The notes below the pieces were generated by a model that saw only the letters and a program-made list of their open reading frames with translations, was not told where the DNA came from and searched no databases. Made by a program: the position numbers and the translations under genes. Positions 22,380 to 32,659 of a stretch of 51,086 bases of DNA are shown piece after piece. Origin of the DNA: Allomyces arbusculus. Its lineage: Eukaryota; Blastocladiomycota; Blastocladiomycetes; Blastocladiales; Blastocladiaceae. The stretch is from contig JADHYV010000104.1 in the NCBI GenBank assembly GCA_027604705.1, forward strand, positions 1 to 51,086, given 5' to 3'. Position 1 is the stretch's first letter, and each line of letters begins with the position of its first letter.

Positions 22380-23443
22380 ATGGCCCGCCCGCCCCCTCCG
22401 CCACCCGGCCGTGATCACCGCGCGCTCGGCCCCGACCATGACGGCCGCGACCGCCGCGCGACCGCCTCGACCTTGCCGCAAGAGCAATACCCGAGCCCCG
22501 ACGACGTCATGGAAATCCACAACAATGAGCTGCTGCACACCGTGCTCGCCTGCCCGCCGCTCGAGGCCATTGACGACGTGATCAACGCCGTCAACCAGAC
22601 CGTCGTGCACGACCTGCTCGACGATTTACAGCAGAATCTGTCAGAATGGACGGACGGCCACGTGCCGCAGTTGGACGACCAGGCCGCGTTTGCGCTCGAG
22701 TCGCGCTTCTCGGCCGCACTCGACAAAGACTGGACGCGGTTTGAGATTTACGCGATGCAGGCCGTCTTTGCCGTGCCGCCCAACCTCTACCTGCCGCTGC
22801 CGCACGAGCAGGTGACGCTTTTCCGTGTTGCTCAGGATCGACCAGACAGACCCCTTTTTCTCACATTGTGCCGCAACACCACCAGAACCTCGTCTTACCG
22901 CAACCGGGCGAGGAAGCAGCGCTCGACCACGACATGCACCAGCTGCGGCATCGGCTTTACGCACTGCGCACGCTGCAAGACCGGCTGTCGGTCGCGTCGG
23001 CGCATATGGCCGACCAGATTCAGGCACTCGAGTCGGTCGAAGCTGCTTTGGCCTCGCTGGATTCAGCACCCGTTATTGGTATGTCCGTTGTTTGGCTCGA
23101 TTCACGTTCCATGCCAACCGCTCACCGACTCGTGGTACTTCTAGACCTCGCCCAGCCCGTCGCCGATCTCACCAATACCATGCAAACCGTGCTCGCGGGC
23201 CCCGCACCGGCACCGTCGGGTGTGCCGAGTAAGACCGTCGCCTGGATGCGCCAGGAGGTGGGCCGCGTCGTGCAGCCCGTCGAGACTGAAGATGACGACG
23301 GCGGCCATGGTCGTGGTGGCAATGATGGGCTTCCACCGGCACTACTCGACGAGTACACGCACGATCTGGCCATTAGTGCCGTCTTGGACGACGCGGGCGA
23401 GTTGCTGCCGGAGCGCGGCGGCGCGAGGAGAGATGTGGCGTGA
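22380..23443 (+). CDS. MIS12: MIS12/MTW1 kinetochore protein
   Basis: Three exons (22380-22811, 22886-23078, 23145-23443; introns 74 and 66 nt) give 307 residues with the frame kept. The N-terminal half matches the Mis12 family: CPPLEAIDDVINAVNQTV, then FALESRFSAALDKDWTRFEI and YAMQAVFAVPPNLYLPLPHE, which is the head-domain helix followed by the invariant FxVPxxxxLP stretch. The second exon is a coiled coil (DMHQLRHRLYALRTLQDRL). Mis12 is a subunit of the MIND/MIS12 complex, which links centromeric chromatin (CENP-C, CENP-T) to the NDC80 complex. The C-terminal third is acidic and less conserved. It is transcribed away from the protoglobin gene. The Pro-rich start MARPPPPPP is the first ATG before the conserved block. 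Identity is likely from motif order; the sequence is divergent, as usual for this family. Confidence 0.85.
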
Positions 23444-24063
23444 GGTTTCATAGAGGGTTTGTATATATGGCTTGGCTGTCGCCCATCCGTAGCTTCAGGA
23501 GGGTCAGCTCTCGCAGTTGGCTTTCATCGAGGCCGACGGTCGTTGCCAGGCGCGCTGGACCGTCGCCCGCCGCGTTCACGAGGAAGAGAGTGGAGGCGGC
23601 AGCGTCATGCATCGGTCATGGACTTGTTCGAATCTGGCTGGCGAGCGACGCGTAGCGCTGGCAAAGAGGAGCAAGTGGGAGACGCGCTGTGCTCTGTGCT
23701 CTCCGCCTCTGGTGTTTGGTGATCGATCACAGCCACTTTGCGTCTTGCTCACGACGCCCGCTCCCGTCCCGTTCGCGCCAACGCTCTTTCTCGCTCATTT
23801 GACGGCAACAACTTGCCGCATTCCTGTCGCGTGCTCTTTCGACACGCGCTGCCCCCGCGACCGCGTCGTTCCGTGCTCGGTCGACCTGCCGTGCTCCGGC
23901 GACCTCGCGCACCTCGCGCCTTCATTCGATCACCGCCTGAACGCGTTCTCTGGCCCTCGTATCGACACCAATTACCTCGAACCGGCTGTCTTTCCCCGAA
24001 AAACGCGCTCTCGTTCCCTGCCCAACGTCGACTCGCGGCTGATCCACGGTCGCCGCCTGCATC
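23444..24063. other. Intergenic, promoter of RasGEF gene
   Basis: About 620 bp between tandem plus-strand genes. A TATATATGG near 23460 lies just after the MIS12 stop. Several CT-rich tracts (23750-23990) suggest the RasGEF leader. No gene seen. Confidence 0.45.
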
Positions 24064-27000
24064 ATGGCCTCCTCCGGGCCCACTGCGGGTCACGCTACCG
24101 CCGGCACAGGCACCGGCATGCCCACCGGCCCGCTCCCGCGCCCGATCGACCACGCGCTCGCCGTCTTTGACTGGCGCGCGACCGAACCCAATTGTATCTC
24201 GCTCGTCGCCGGCGACCTTTTGGCGGTCCTCGAAAAACACGAGTCAGGCTGGTGGGAGGGCATTCGCCAGGGCCACGCGCGGGGTTGGTTCCCGAGCACG
24301 TTTGTGCGCGCGCTGACGAACGATGAGCTGGTGCGCGTCGTGCACCCGCTGCGCGCTGAAGAAAAGTACGATGAGAGCGATGCGGATAGTTTGTACCGCC
24401 GGTCGGCGCGGCCCGTCTCGGACGTGCCTGTCTCGGCAGGGACGTCGCCGACGGATGTGACGAGTGGGGTGCGTGATTCGGGAATCGCGTCGGCCGTCTC
24501 GCCCGTGAATCTTGCGTTGGCAGCGGGGCAGTTGCCGCCGCACAAGGAGGAGCGCGAGTCGTCGCAGGTATTTTTCGTGCTATTGGTCATTCTCCTCTCC
24601 AAGCCCTGCAACTCACGCGTCTCTACGACTTCTTCCAGTTCCAATTCGACGAAAAGATCCGCGCCCTCGACAAAATCGCCGCCATGCTCACCGGGTCCAA
24701 CTCAGACCTGCACATGACCGCGTCGACGTCCACGCTGGCCTCGAACAACAACAATAACACGGGTACTTCCACGACAACAGCCTCGACGGCGCATCCGCCG
24801 ACGCGCCATTCGAGCATCAAGCCTGAGACTGCTGCGCTCGACACGGATACGGTCTCCTTGCCGCCCGACTGGCGCATGCGCCGGACCTCGCAGGGCCAAA
24901 TCTATTATTTCAATACGTCGACCAACGCGACGCAATGGGAGCGGCCCGGGACCGCTACCAGCATGGGGTCGGCGGGGAATGATAGCTCGATGGCACGTAC
25001 GGACGCGGAGAGCGAGGTATTGATGGAGATGACGCACTCTGGTTGGGTTTCTGCACGGTACTGTTCTAAGCACCGCGCCCCTCGACCGTGTAGCACCGTA
25101 ACCGGTCCGAATCGTCGGCGTTCAAGTCGCTCGCGGCGCGGTTCAACGGCACCAATCCGGCCCCTGCTGCTGCCGCTCAAGTCCCCACCGCGTCGACGAC
25201 CTCGTGGGACTCGCTGATCTCCAACATTCTCACCGTCATTTCCGACTTCAACTCGGCAGCTAAGGCTGGTGACCGGCACCTCTACGTGGCCAAAGCCCGC
25301 GGGACTGTGCGTGCCGTGCACGTCCTTCTCCACGCATGTGGCGCGACTTCCCCAACCGCCGCTGTCCTTCACTCGCCCGCGGGCCTGCTCCCGCACTATA
25401 CGCAACTCGTCACGGGCGTCTCGAAACTGGTCTTTGCCGCACGCGTCGCCAGCGGGATCTGGCCGCCGCCCGACGCGGTTCCGCGGATGCGGCGGCAGGC
25501 TGGGCAAGTGCTGCTCGCGTTGCGCGGGTTTGTCGCGACCGCACAGGCCGCGCAGGTGGTGCTGGTCGATGTGGGTGACAACGGGCACTTGCACCGCGAC
25601 GAACTCGCGGCGACGGCGCAATTGACGGACGTGGAAATGGCGATGCGGCTCGACGCCGACGCCAAGGCGATTCATGACGGGGTCACGAGCTTGCACGTAA
25701 AGGCTGAAGCAGACCGGGCGTGTTCGCCCGACGTGATTGCCATCACGCGCGACATTGTGAACCGCGCCGGCCAATTGCTCTCGTTTCTCGAGGAACCGGC
25801 GCTGCCGCGCGGTGGGAACACCGATGGGCCGCTGGCCGAGTTGGGGAAACAGTTTGCCGCGCAGAAGGACCAGTTATACTTGGCCGTGAACGATTTGATT
25901 ACGGCGGCGCGGACCGCCATGGACGAGTTTGCGCCGTTTAATGCGCTCGCGTTGCTCGATGCGTCGGCCAAGCACGTGGATGCGGCGGCCGCGACCATGT
26001 GCACGACGACCAAGTTGCTGATTGAGGAAAAGGCGTGGAAGGAGTTGGCGGTGCTCGATGAAATGGCCGCCGCCGGGGACGTGGTTGGGAACGGTGGTAC
26101 GACGGCACCGACGGCACCGACCGCTGCGGCGGCGAACCCGCCCGATAACTTGCTCAACCTGCAGCGCCGCGCCATGTCGTTGTCGCCCAACAGCAATTCC
26201 GGGATCACGACTCCGGCACACGGCTCGCTTGCGCGTATTCCCGCAATCGATGCGCCTGCTGGGACCGGATCGAGGCCCGGTACGACCGGCCGGTCGCAGA
26301 CGCAGCCGATCGTCCCGCCGCCGCTCGCGCCGCCGCTGCACCGGTCCGGGACGAGTCTCAGCGAGTCGTCGGACATTCTCGCGTCGCCGTCGACGGCGCC
26401 ATCGCGCAAGTCGACTGCCCCACCTGGGTTCCTCGATTCGCGCAGTTCCGAGACGTTGAACTCGGCGAGTACCGACAAGATGGTTACGGGTCCGCGCGGG
26501 CAGCGGCTCGCAAGTGTCGGGACGGCGAGCAGTTTGTCGTCGCTTGACAGTAACAAGCTGTCCAAGTTTTTCGGCGAGGACTCGTCGGCGGTTGCACACG
26601 GGATGCAGCACCATTCCACGGCGCCGACGCAGGCGAAAAAATGGTTCCTCGAGCACGATCACGCGCCGAGTGATTTGACGCTGAACATGGAGGGCCAAGT
26701 GAATGGCGGCACGCTCGATGCGTTGGTGGAACGGCTCACGCTGCACGATACGACGATTGACGCGACTTATTTGCAGGCGTTCTTGCTCACGTTCCATTCG
26801 TTCACAACGACCGAGGCTTTCTTGAATGCACTCAAGGCGCGGTTCACGATTACGTGCCCGGCCGGTTTGACGCCGCTCGAGGAACAGGAGTGGCGCGAGA
26901 AGAAGCAGACGCCGATTCGGCTGCGCGTCTTCAATGTCATGAAAGTGTGGCTCGAAAAGTACTATCTCGACGACGAGGACGACAAGTGCTTGCACGCGAT

Positions 27001-28190
27001 GCAGGCATTGGCCATGGAGCTCATGGAGCCCGTCATGCCGGGCAAGGGCAAGCGCATTTTCGAGAATGTGCACAAGCGGATCGTCGCCATGGGGCTCGGG
27101 AGTCCAGCCAAGTTGATGCCGGCGTCGGGCCGGGCCGCCGCGGCGTTGCGCGCACAGCAGCAAAACCAAGCGGGCGGACCCCCACCGATCATGCCCAAGT
27201 TGCCCGTCAAGAGCTTTGCCGATGTGGATCCCTTGGAAATGGCGCGGCAGTTGACGCTCTACGAGTACCACCTGTTTGCCGCGATTCGGCCGCACGAGCT
27301 GCTCAACTTGGATTTCTCGAAAAAGCACCAGCCAGTCGCGCTGAATGTCAAGGCCATGGTGCAGTGCTCTACGGATATCTCGGCGTGGGTCGCCGAGACG
27401 GTATTGGCGGAGGGGGATGCCAAGAAGCGCGCGAATGTGATCAAGTATTGGATTCGCGTCGCCAACGTACGGCTCTTCGGCGTGGCCGAAAGTTTGTGGA
27501 GTGGGTACGGGAAGTTGACGGTTCGTGCCTCCTGATAGAAATGCCAAGGGCTCCACAACTACAGCAGTCTGCGGTCGATTTTGTCGGCGCTTGACTCGTC
27601 GACAATTTCACGGTTGCACAAGACATGGGAGGTACGCCTCCCGATGTCGCTTTCCGAGCTCACAGAGACGTTCACTCACTGATTTTTCTCCACGACCTGC
27701 AGAGCTTGTCGGGCAAGCATCACGAGACGCTCGAGGAAATGCGTGTGGCCACGGACCACGCGCGCAACTACGCCAACTTCCGCGCGACGCTCAAGTCTGC
27801 GGTGCCGCCGTGCATCCCGTTCATGGGTACGCTTCGACGCCCGATCCATTCTCCACTCACATCCCACACTCATCCACCATCCGCATTGCGATAGGCATGT
27901 ACTTGACCGACCTGACCTTCATCTCCGACGGCAACCCGGACCGTCGCGGCCCCGACTTGCGGCTCATCAATTTTGACAAGCACGCCAAGACGGCGCGCAC
28001 CGTCACTGACCTGTTGCGGTTTCAGGTGCCGTATGCGCTGATCGAAGTGCCAGAACTGCAGAACTACTTGACCGACCAGTTGATGCACGCGCGCCGCGCC
28101 ACGCAGGACGACTTGTACCGCCGGTCGTTGGTCGTGGAACCTCGCGCGCCGACGGCGGGTGGGCAGGGGCCGCCGCCGCCGGAGCCGTAA
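24064..28190 (+). CDS. SH3-WW-RasGEF protein (Cdc25-type Ras activator)
   Basis: Six exons (24064-24567, 24639-25016, 25094-27466, 27539-27631, 27703-27826, 27895-28190) give 1255 residues, with all junctions in frame and introns of 68-77 nt. Order: SH3 domain (about 29-84: ALAVFDWRATEPNCISLVAG, then GWWEGIRQGHARGWFPSTFV); Ser-rich linker; WW domain (about 242-272: LPPDWRMRRTSQGQIYYFN, then TQWERP); a helical middle; RasGEF-N/REM motif (about 830, GTLDALVERLTLHDTTID, FLLTFHSF); and the catalytic Cdc25-like domain (about 1000-1240: DPLEMARQLTLYEYHLFAAI, NYSSLRSILSALDSSTISRL, IPFMGMYLTDLTFI). RasGEFs load GTP on Ras at the membrane; fungal Cdc25 acts upstream of adenylate cyclase and PKA, and a PKA catalytic gene lies 3 kb away. 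The link is pathway knowledge, not evidence of co-regulation. Which Ras it serves is unknown. Confidence 0.93.
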
Positions 28191-28315
28191 GATGTGGAGT
28201 GGAGGGATGTTGGACGGACTGGAAGGGAGTGGACTGACTAGGGCTGGGATGGATCGTTTCTTGCACGTACGTAGGCTGTGCCGCGGGTTCGTGGGAATAC
28301 ATAGTGACGAGCGCG

Positions 28316-28346
28316 CGGGGGGAGGGGGGGGGGGGGGGTGGGGTGG
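28316..28346 (+). repeat. G-run low-complexity tract
   Basis: Nearly pure poly-G tract, interrupted once or twice, just after the RasGEF gene. Similar G or C runs recur near 6400, 29786-29810, 30003-30020, 37118-37134, 38321-38337 and 42069-42085. Confidence 0.8.
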
Positions 28347-28437
28347 AGAGACTCGTTTAGCGTCCTGGAGCAAAAGCGTCTTGGAGCAAAATACAACCTC
28401 ATGGCGGGGCTCGATGCGACAACCCCAAGCATGTCAG

Positions 28438-28720
28438 GCAGGATACGGCGGGACGACTTTCATGGTGGACGCGGCACGCGGTGCGGTCCAAGTCGTGGCG
28501 CTCGACCGTCTTGCCGGGTTGGTGATCGGACCGTTGCCGGCAGCACCGGGGCGTGCACCGCGTGTGCTTCGTGTCTGTGAATTTCGAGAACCGCGTCGAG
28601 ATCGTGCACGCGCACTGGCCTGGTTAGGGAGGGGCAGGATGCGCGGCGGCGCGATGCGGCCGAAGGTCGTGCCGGATTTTTGGGCGCGCGCGCAGGTTGC
28701 TGCGGCGGCAGCCATGTGGG
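28438..28720 (+). pseudogene. Fragment of ITFG2-like gene (duplicate of distal exon 8)
   Basis: About 280 bp clearly related to 49880-50147, the last exon of the ITFG2-like gene. Shared blocks include GGGACGAC then CATGGTGGACGCG, and AATTTCGAGAACCGCGTCGA followed by TCGTGCA. Read in frame it gives GTTFMVDAARGAVQVVALDR beside GTTYMVDATLDAVQVVARDR. The frame then breaks by small indels, and no other exons of the gene are nearby, so it is a truncated, non-functional copy. The match lies inside one exon, so I cannot tell whether it arose by DNA duplication or via RNA. By eye identity is high but uneven, suggesting an old event. Confidence 0.85.
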
Positions 28721-29699
28721 CAAAGGTGGTCATGCCGAGAAATACTCATGTCGTCGATGCGAGAATGAATTCGATCGTCCACCCGCTCCCGCGCACCGCA
28801 GGTCCCCAACGCTTCATCCAAAGATCAGGTAGAAGTCGACATCCCGACTTTCCAGTGCTCACCTCAAAAACCTAAAGCCGCATGGACCCCTCGCCCATCC
28901 CCAAAGCCGCTTGTGCTGCCTACTGCACGGCTTGCGAGTGTTGAGTGGATGCGTGGAGGCGCTGGAGTGGGGCGCCAGATGGTGCGGTGTGGTGCAGATC
29001 GTGGGCGATGTTGACGGCTGCACAAGACTCGAAATCAAGTTAAGAGATGGCTGAAGATGGATTACAGCAAGCGTTTTCGGGGTTTCGCCTTGGGGAGAGA
29101 CGGTGATCAGAGTGCAGCATTGGTCAGTGACATCGAGATGGGTGCAGTTGATTAAAAGCAACATTCATAAAATAATGTTGTTCACCATCACACTCCATTC
29201 TTGCGTCGACCTGGGTCCCCGAAACGCAGGAAAGAAAAAAATCGGCGAAGAAGAATGAGGTTTTGGAGTTTCATTCTCGCTTGGCACGCTTCGGGAGCAA
29301 GTTCAGAGTGATGCATGGGGATTTGGGGTTTGCTGTCCAGATGACCTTGCATGAGATCAGCCAAGGACCATGAGCGATCTGAGGAACCACATTGTGCGCT
29401 CCTGATAGTCAAGCAAACTTGGTGTTCAACGTTTGATTCCCAGCTTGCTGAAGCCCATGTCAGCAAAGTTGCATCACTTGCTCAACCCTGCAGAGCCAAA
29501 TTGCTGCATGGGGATTGCAAAAAAGGCAGCAACTGGGTGGAAAACGTGGTGGTGAGTTTGATTTACGAAAATACGAGTGCTCACAACTATTACAAGATGA
29601 AAACAACCAACGAGATTTGGGCTTTTCCACTACCACAACCACAGATACCCCCACAGGTCAATGGAGGCCATGGTGTGACTGTCAGCTTTGCAGCAAAAC

Positions 29700-30020
29700 A
29701 GACATCCATGAAAACCTGTATTTTCTTGCTGGGCTATTCACCTCTGCTATATTGTCCATTCCACCTACCTGATACACCTGTGTGGGGGGGGGGGGGCCCC
29801 GCCCCCCCCCCGCCGGCCGAGAGGAACAGAAAGGAGAGGGACAGAACACACGCGGATCGAGTCAGAGAACGGAAAAATCCAAGAGGAAAATAANNNNNNN
29901 NNNGTTGTATGCAAAAATGAAACCCTTTAAAACGTTTATTTTCTTGCTGGGTTTTCAACCGTTTCTTTTTGTACCATCCAACAAACCTGTACAACATGTG
30001 TGCCCCCCCCCCCCCCCCCA
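29700..30020 (+). repeat. Diverged tandem copies flanking a sequence gap
   Basis: Segments at about 29705-29800 and 29924-30020 share the same order of words: ATTTTCTTGCTGGG, a pyrimidine-rich stretch, CCATCC/CCATTCC, ACCTG, then GTGTG followed by a long G or C homopolymer. Either an old tandem duplication or a family repeat collapsed at the assembly gap. Confidence 0.55.
29894..29903. other. Assembly gap (10 N)
   Basis: Ten N symbols between AAGAGGAAAATAA and GTTGTATGC. Its true length is unknown; the size of 10 is probably a placeholder. Confidence 1.
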
Positions 30021-30759
30021 AAGCACTGTGCAATGCACAAATGGCTGGATTCTGATTCACCCACATGGCACTGTGAGCCCAGCTGGCTCTGCCCATTCAT
30101 GCACTACATATAGCTGACCCTGCTCACTCTTTGTGTGGGGGACCTCCATGTGGCCACAGGCGTCTGCAGACAGCCGAATCCCACGATCATGGGCACCGCC
30201 TGGTGGATTGGTGCAGACTGGTTCCTTGCTCTTGCCCTGTGGTCTGACTCTGTGCTGTGGTACTATTGCATTGCAGTCTCACTTTTTGTTACAGTCTGAC
30301 TTTGTGCTGCACTTGGTTGAATTGATCTTTGGCGAGTTGCTTTTTGCAAGTGTTGGTTGTTGAAGTGTGATTTCAGCACTGCTGTCCTTGATCAGGTTTT
30401 GGTGTAGCAGTTAACTCAACATTGGTCAATGTGGGACACACGCATTGGTGCCATTTTGCCATTGTTGTCTTTTTGCCATTGTTTGCCATCGGCTCCACTC
30501 ATGAACATGCTGTCATCAAGCACAAAGCTCCACTCCAGATTGGGTGCAAACTGGAGGATGTAGCCGCCTGATCATGTTTGTTTGAGCTGAGGAGTGATGT
30601 GACCATGCAACTGGCTCGTCCTTTGACACAATGGCGGACAAGGACCTGAGAGAGGATAGTGATGAGGCGTAGCTGCCTTCACGGATGGAATCTGGGGAGT
30701 GACCTGGTCACAAGTGCCCATCACAATTTGAATGCTGGTCCATCACATGCATTGCCACA

Positions 30760-30830
30760 ATGACGATGACGATAATGGCAATGACGACAACTATGACGAT
30801 GGCGATGATGATGACGACGATGATGACGAC
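30760..30830 (+). repeat. GAY trinucleotide microsatellite
   Basis: About 70 bp of imperfect GAT/GAC repeats (ATGACGATGACGATAATGGC and on). Not in a called gene. Confidence 0.85.
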
Positions 30831-31160
30831 GTTTCGGCATGGCCCGGATCTGCACGAGTCAACCGTCGTCCATGCATGCCAGCACCATGAAGCCGTGTTG
30901 GGGGGCCCTATTGTGTTTGCAACAAGGACTGCGATCCTATATTCCCTCCCGCCCCAAACGCAATGAACCAAACCAACTGGCACCAGAGCGAAAAAATGGA
31001 AAATCTCAGAGGCTCCACACGTCCCACGCATCCACCCCACTAGTCCCGCGCCGCGTCCCCACCTCCACCATCCATCCCATGCACGCAGGCGTCTCCTCCA
31101 TCCAGTCCCACCCTCCCACCCCCATATCGACGAGTCTCGCACCACCAACTTTCGACACGT

Positions 31161-32659
31161 TCAGAAATCCTTGAACAGCTGCGCATACGGGTCCGGCTGC
31201 ACTTTCCCATAGGGTTCCGTCTCTTCCGGGTACTGGTCAAAGTTGGAGGCATCACCATCACCACGGTTCGGCGGGACATACGGCGGCGGGATCTGCCGCA
31301 TAAACAGCTTGTGCCAGTCGAGCCCAGCAAACCACTTGTGGTTCTTAATATCTTTCGAGCCGCCCTTCAAGTTGCCGAACCGCTTGGTCAAGTCGGTCGT
31401 GAGGAGGCGCTTGAGCAGGTCTTTCGCCGCCGGATCAAAGTGGGACGGCCACTTGACGCGGCATTGCAGGATGCGTTCGTAGAGCTTGACGGGGTCTAGC
31501 ACGGGTTGGGGGAAGACAGGCGTGAGCATGCGTCAGCTAGCGCGTCCTCGCCCAAGAGGACGAACATACCTTCGTCGTAAAAGGGCGGGTAGCCCGCGAG
31601 CATCTCGAAAATCAACACGCCGAGCGCGTACCAGTCGACGGCTTTCCCGTACCCGCGCGACTGAATGATTTCGGGCGCCAAGTAGTCGGGCGTACCGCAG
31701 AGCGTCCAGGTAATGTCGGGCACATACTTGGCAAACCCGAAATCGGTGATCTTGATGTGGCCCTGCGCGTCGAGGAGCAGGTTCTATGCACGGGTGTCCA
31801 AGACGATCAAGACGATGGATCAGTGGCTTGTCCTGAAGCGACGGCAGTAAGGAGGAAAACGAGTAGAAGGGCACCTCGGGCTTCAAGTCGCGGTAGATCA
31901 TGTCCTTGGAGTGCATGTACTCGAAGGCGAGCACGACCTCGGCCGCGTAGAACTTGGCCACGTTGTTGGAGAACCGCTGCGACCGGCGCAGGTAGGTGAA
32001 GAGCTCGCCACCTAGTGTCCCGCATCGATTAGTCTCACGCAAACCGACACGACGCGCGAAAGAAGGTGACGAATTCAAAGCGTACCGTTGACGTACTCGA
32101 GCACGAGGTACAAATTCGCCGAGTCCTGGAACGTCGAGTGCAGACCCACAAGGAACGGGTGGTCGAGCTGCTCGAGAATGCCCTTTTCGTTCAGCGTATG
32201 CTCGACCTGCTTGTGCTTGACGACCTCGGCCTTTTTCAGCACTTTCATCGCGCAGTACTTGCCCGACGACCGCAGCCGGACCAGGTGCACGCGGCCAAAC
32301 GACCCGGTCCCGAGCGTCTGCTTGATTTCCAAGTCGGCGAGCGTCGTCTTGCGCTTGCGGCGCTCGGCAACCAGGTCGGTGCCGCCACTGCCCGAGGACG
32401 CGGGTGGGTGGCCGAGCGAGTACTCGGCGTTGGTGTGCGCATTCGAGGCGAGTTGCTGCGCGTGTAAGATGCTCGACCCGGTGCCGGTGCCCGACGACGG
32501 GGCCAGGAGCGAGGGGGCAATCGTCGCGTCGGCCGCCGACGAGTAGGGCGCGTCCTTGTCGGCCGGGGCCACGGCGGCGGTCGAGGCGGCGGTCGACGAC
32601 GACGAGGCGCCCTGCACGGCCTTTTTGGTCTTTTCCATGAGCTTGTCGATGAGCGTCAT
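31161..32659 (-). CDS. cAMP-dependent protein kinase catalytic subunit
   Basis: Four exons (32659-32086, 32011-31875, 31783-31570, 31495-31161; introns 74-91 nt) give 419 residues, all in frame. After a basic amphipathic start ([16 protein letters not shown]) and an Ala/Ser-rich extension comes the AGC kinase core: glycine loop [12 protein letters not shown] (116-127), Lys139 in AMKVLKK, catalytic loop YRDLKPEN, DFG at 251-253, and activation segment [14 protein letters not shown] with the phosphorylated Thr at about 264. The tail ends FKDF, the hydrophobic FxxF motif that closes the PKA catalytic subunit and distinguishes it from other AGC kinases. PKA phosphorylates targets when cAMP releases the regulatory subunit, which is not in this window. 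The Ala/Ser-rich N-terminal extension of about 100 residues is typical of fungal PKA-C. The start codon is the first ATG before the core in this frame. Confidence 0.95.

Larger units (their letters stand above)
28721..31160. other. Gene-poor region with gap and simple repeats
   Basis: About 2.4 kb between the pseudogene fragment and the PKA gene. From about 29160 to 30700 the composition is markedly less GC-rich than the rest of the window and reads like non-coding repeat debris. It includes an assembly gap, a near-duplicate pair of about 90 bp around it, G/C homopolymers and a GAY microsatellite. No coding sequence recognised. Confidence 0.6.

Noticed and set aside
25874-27556. Minus-strand frame of 560 codons opposite the RasGEF exon 3
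   Set aside because: Antisense shadow; Arg-rich, no motif, and the plus strand carries a clear RasGEF.
30760-30830. Acidic Asp/Met-repeat peptide encoded by the microsatellite
   Set aside because: Open frame produced by the GAY repeat itself; no conserved flanks or exons.
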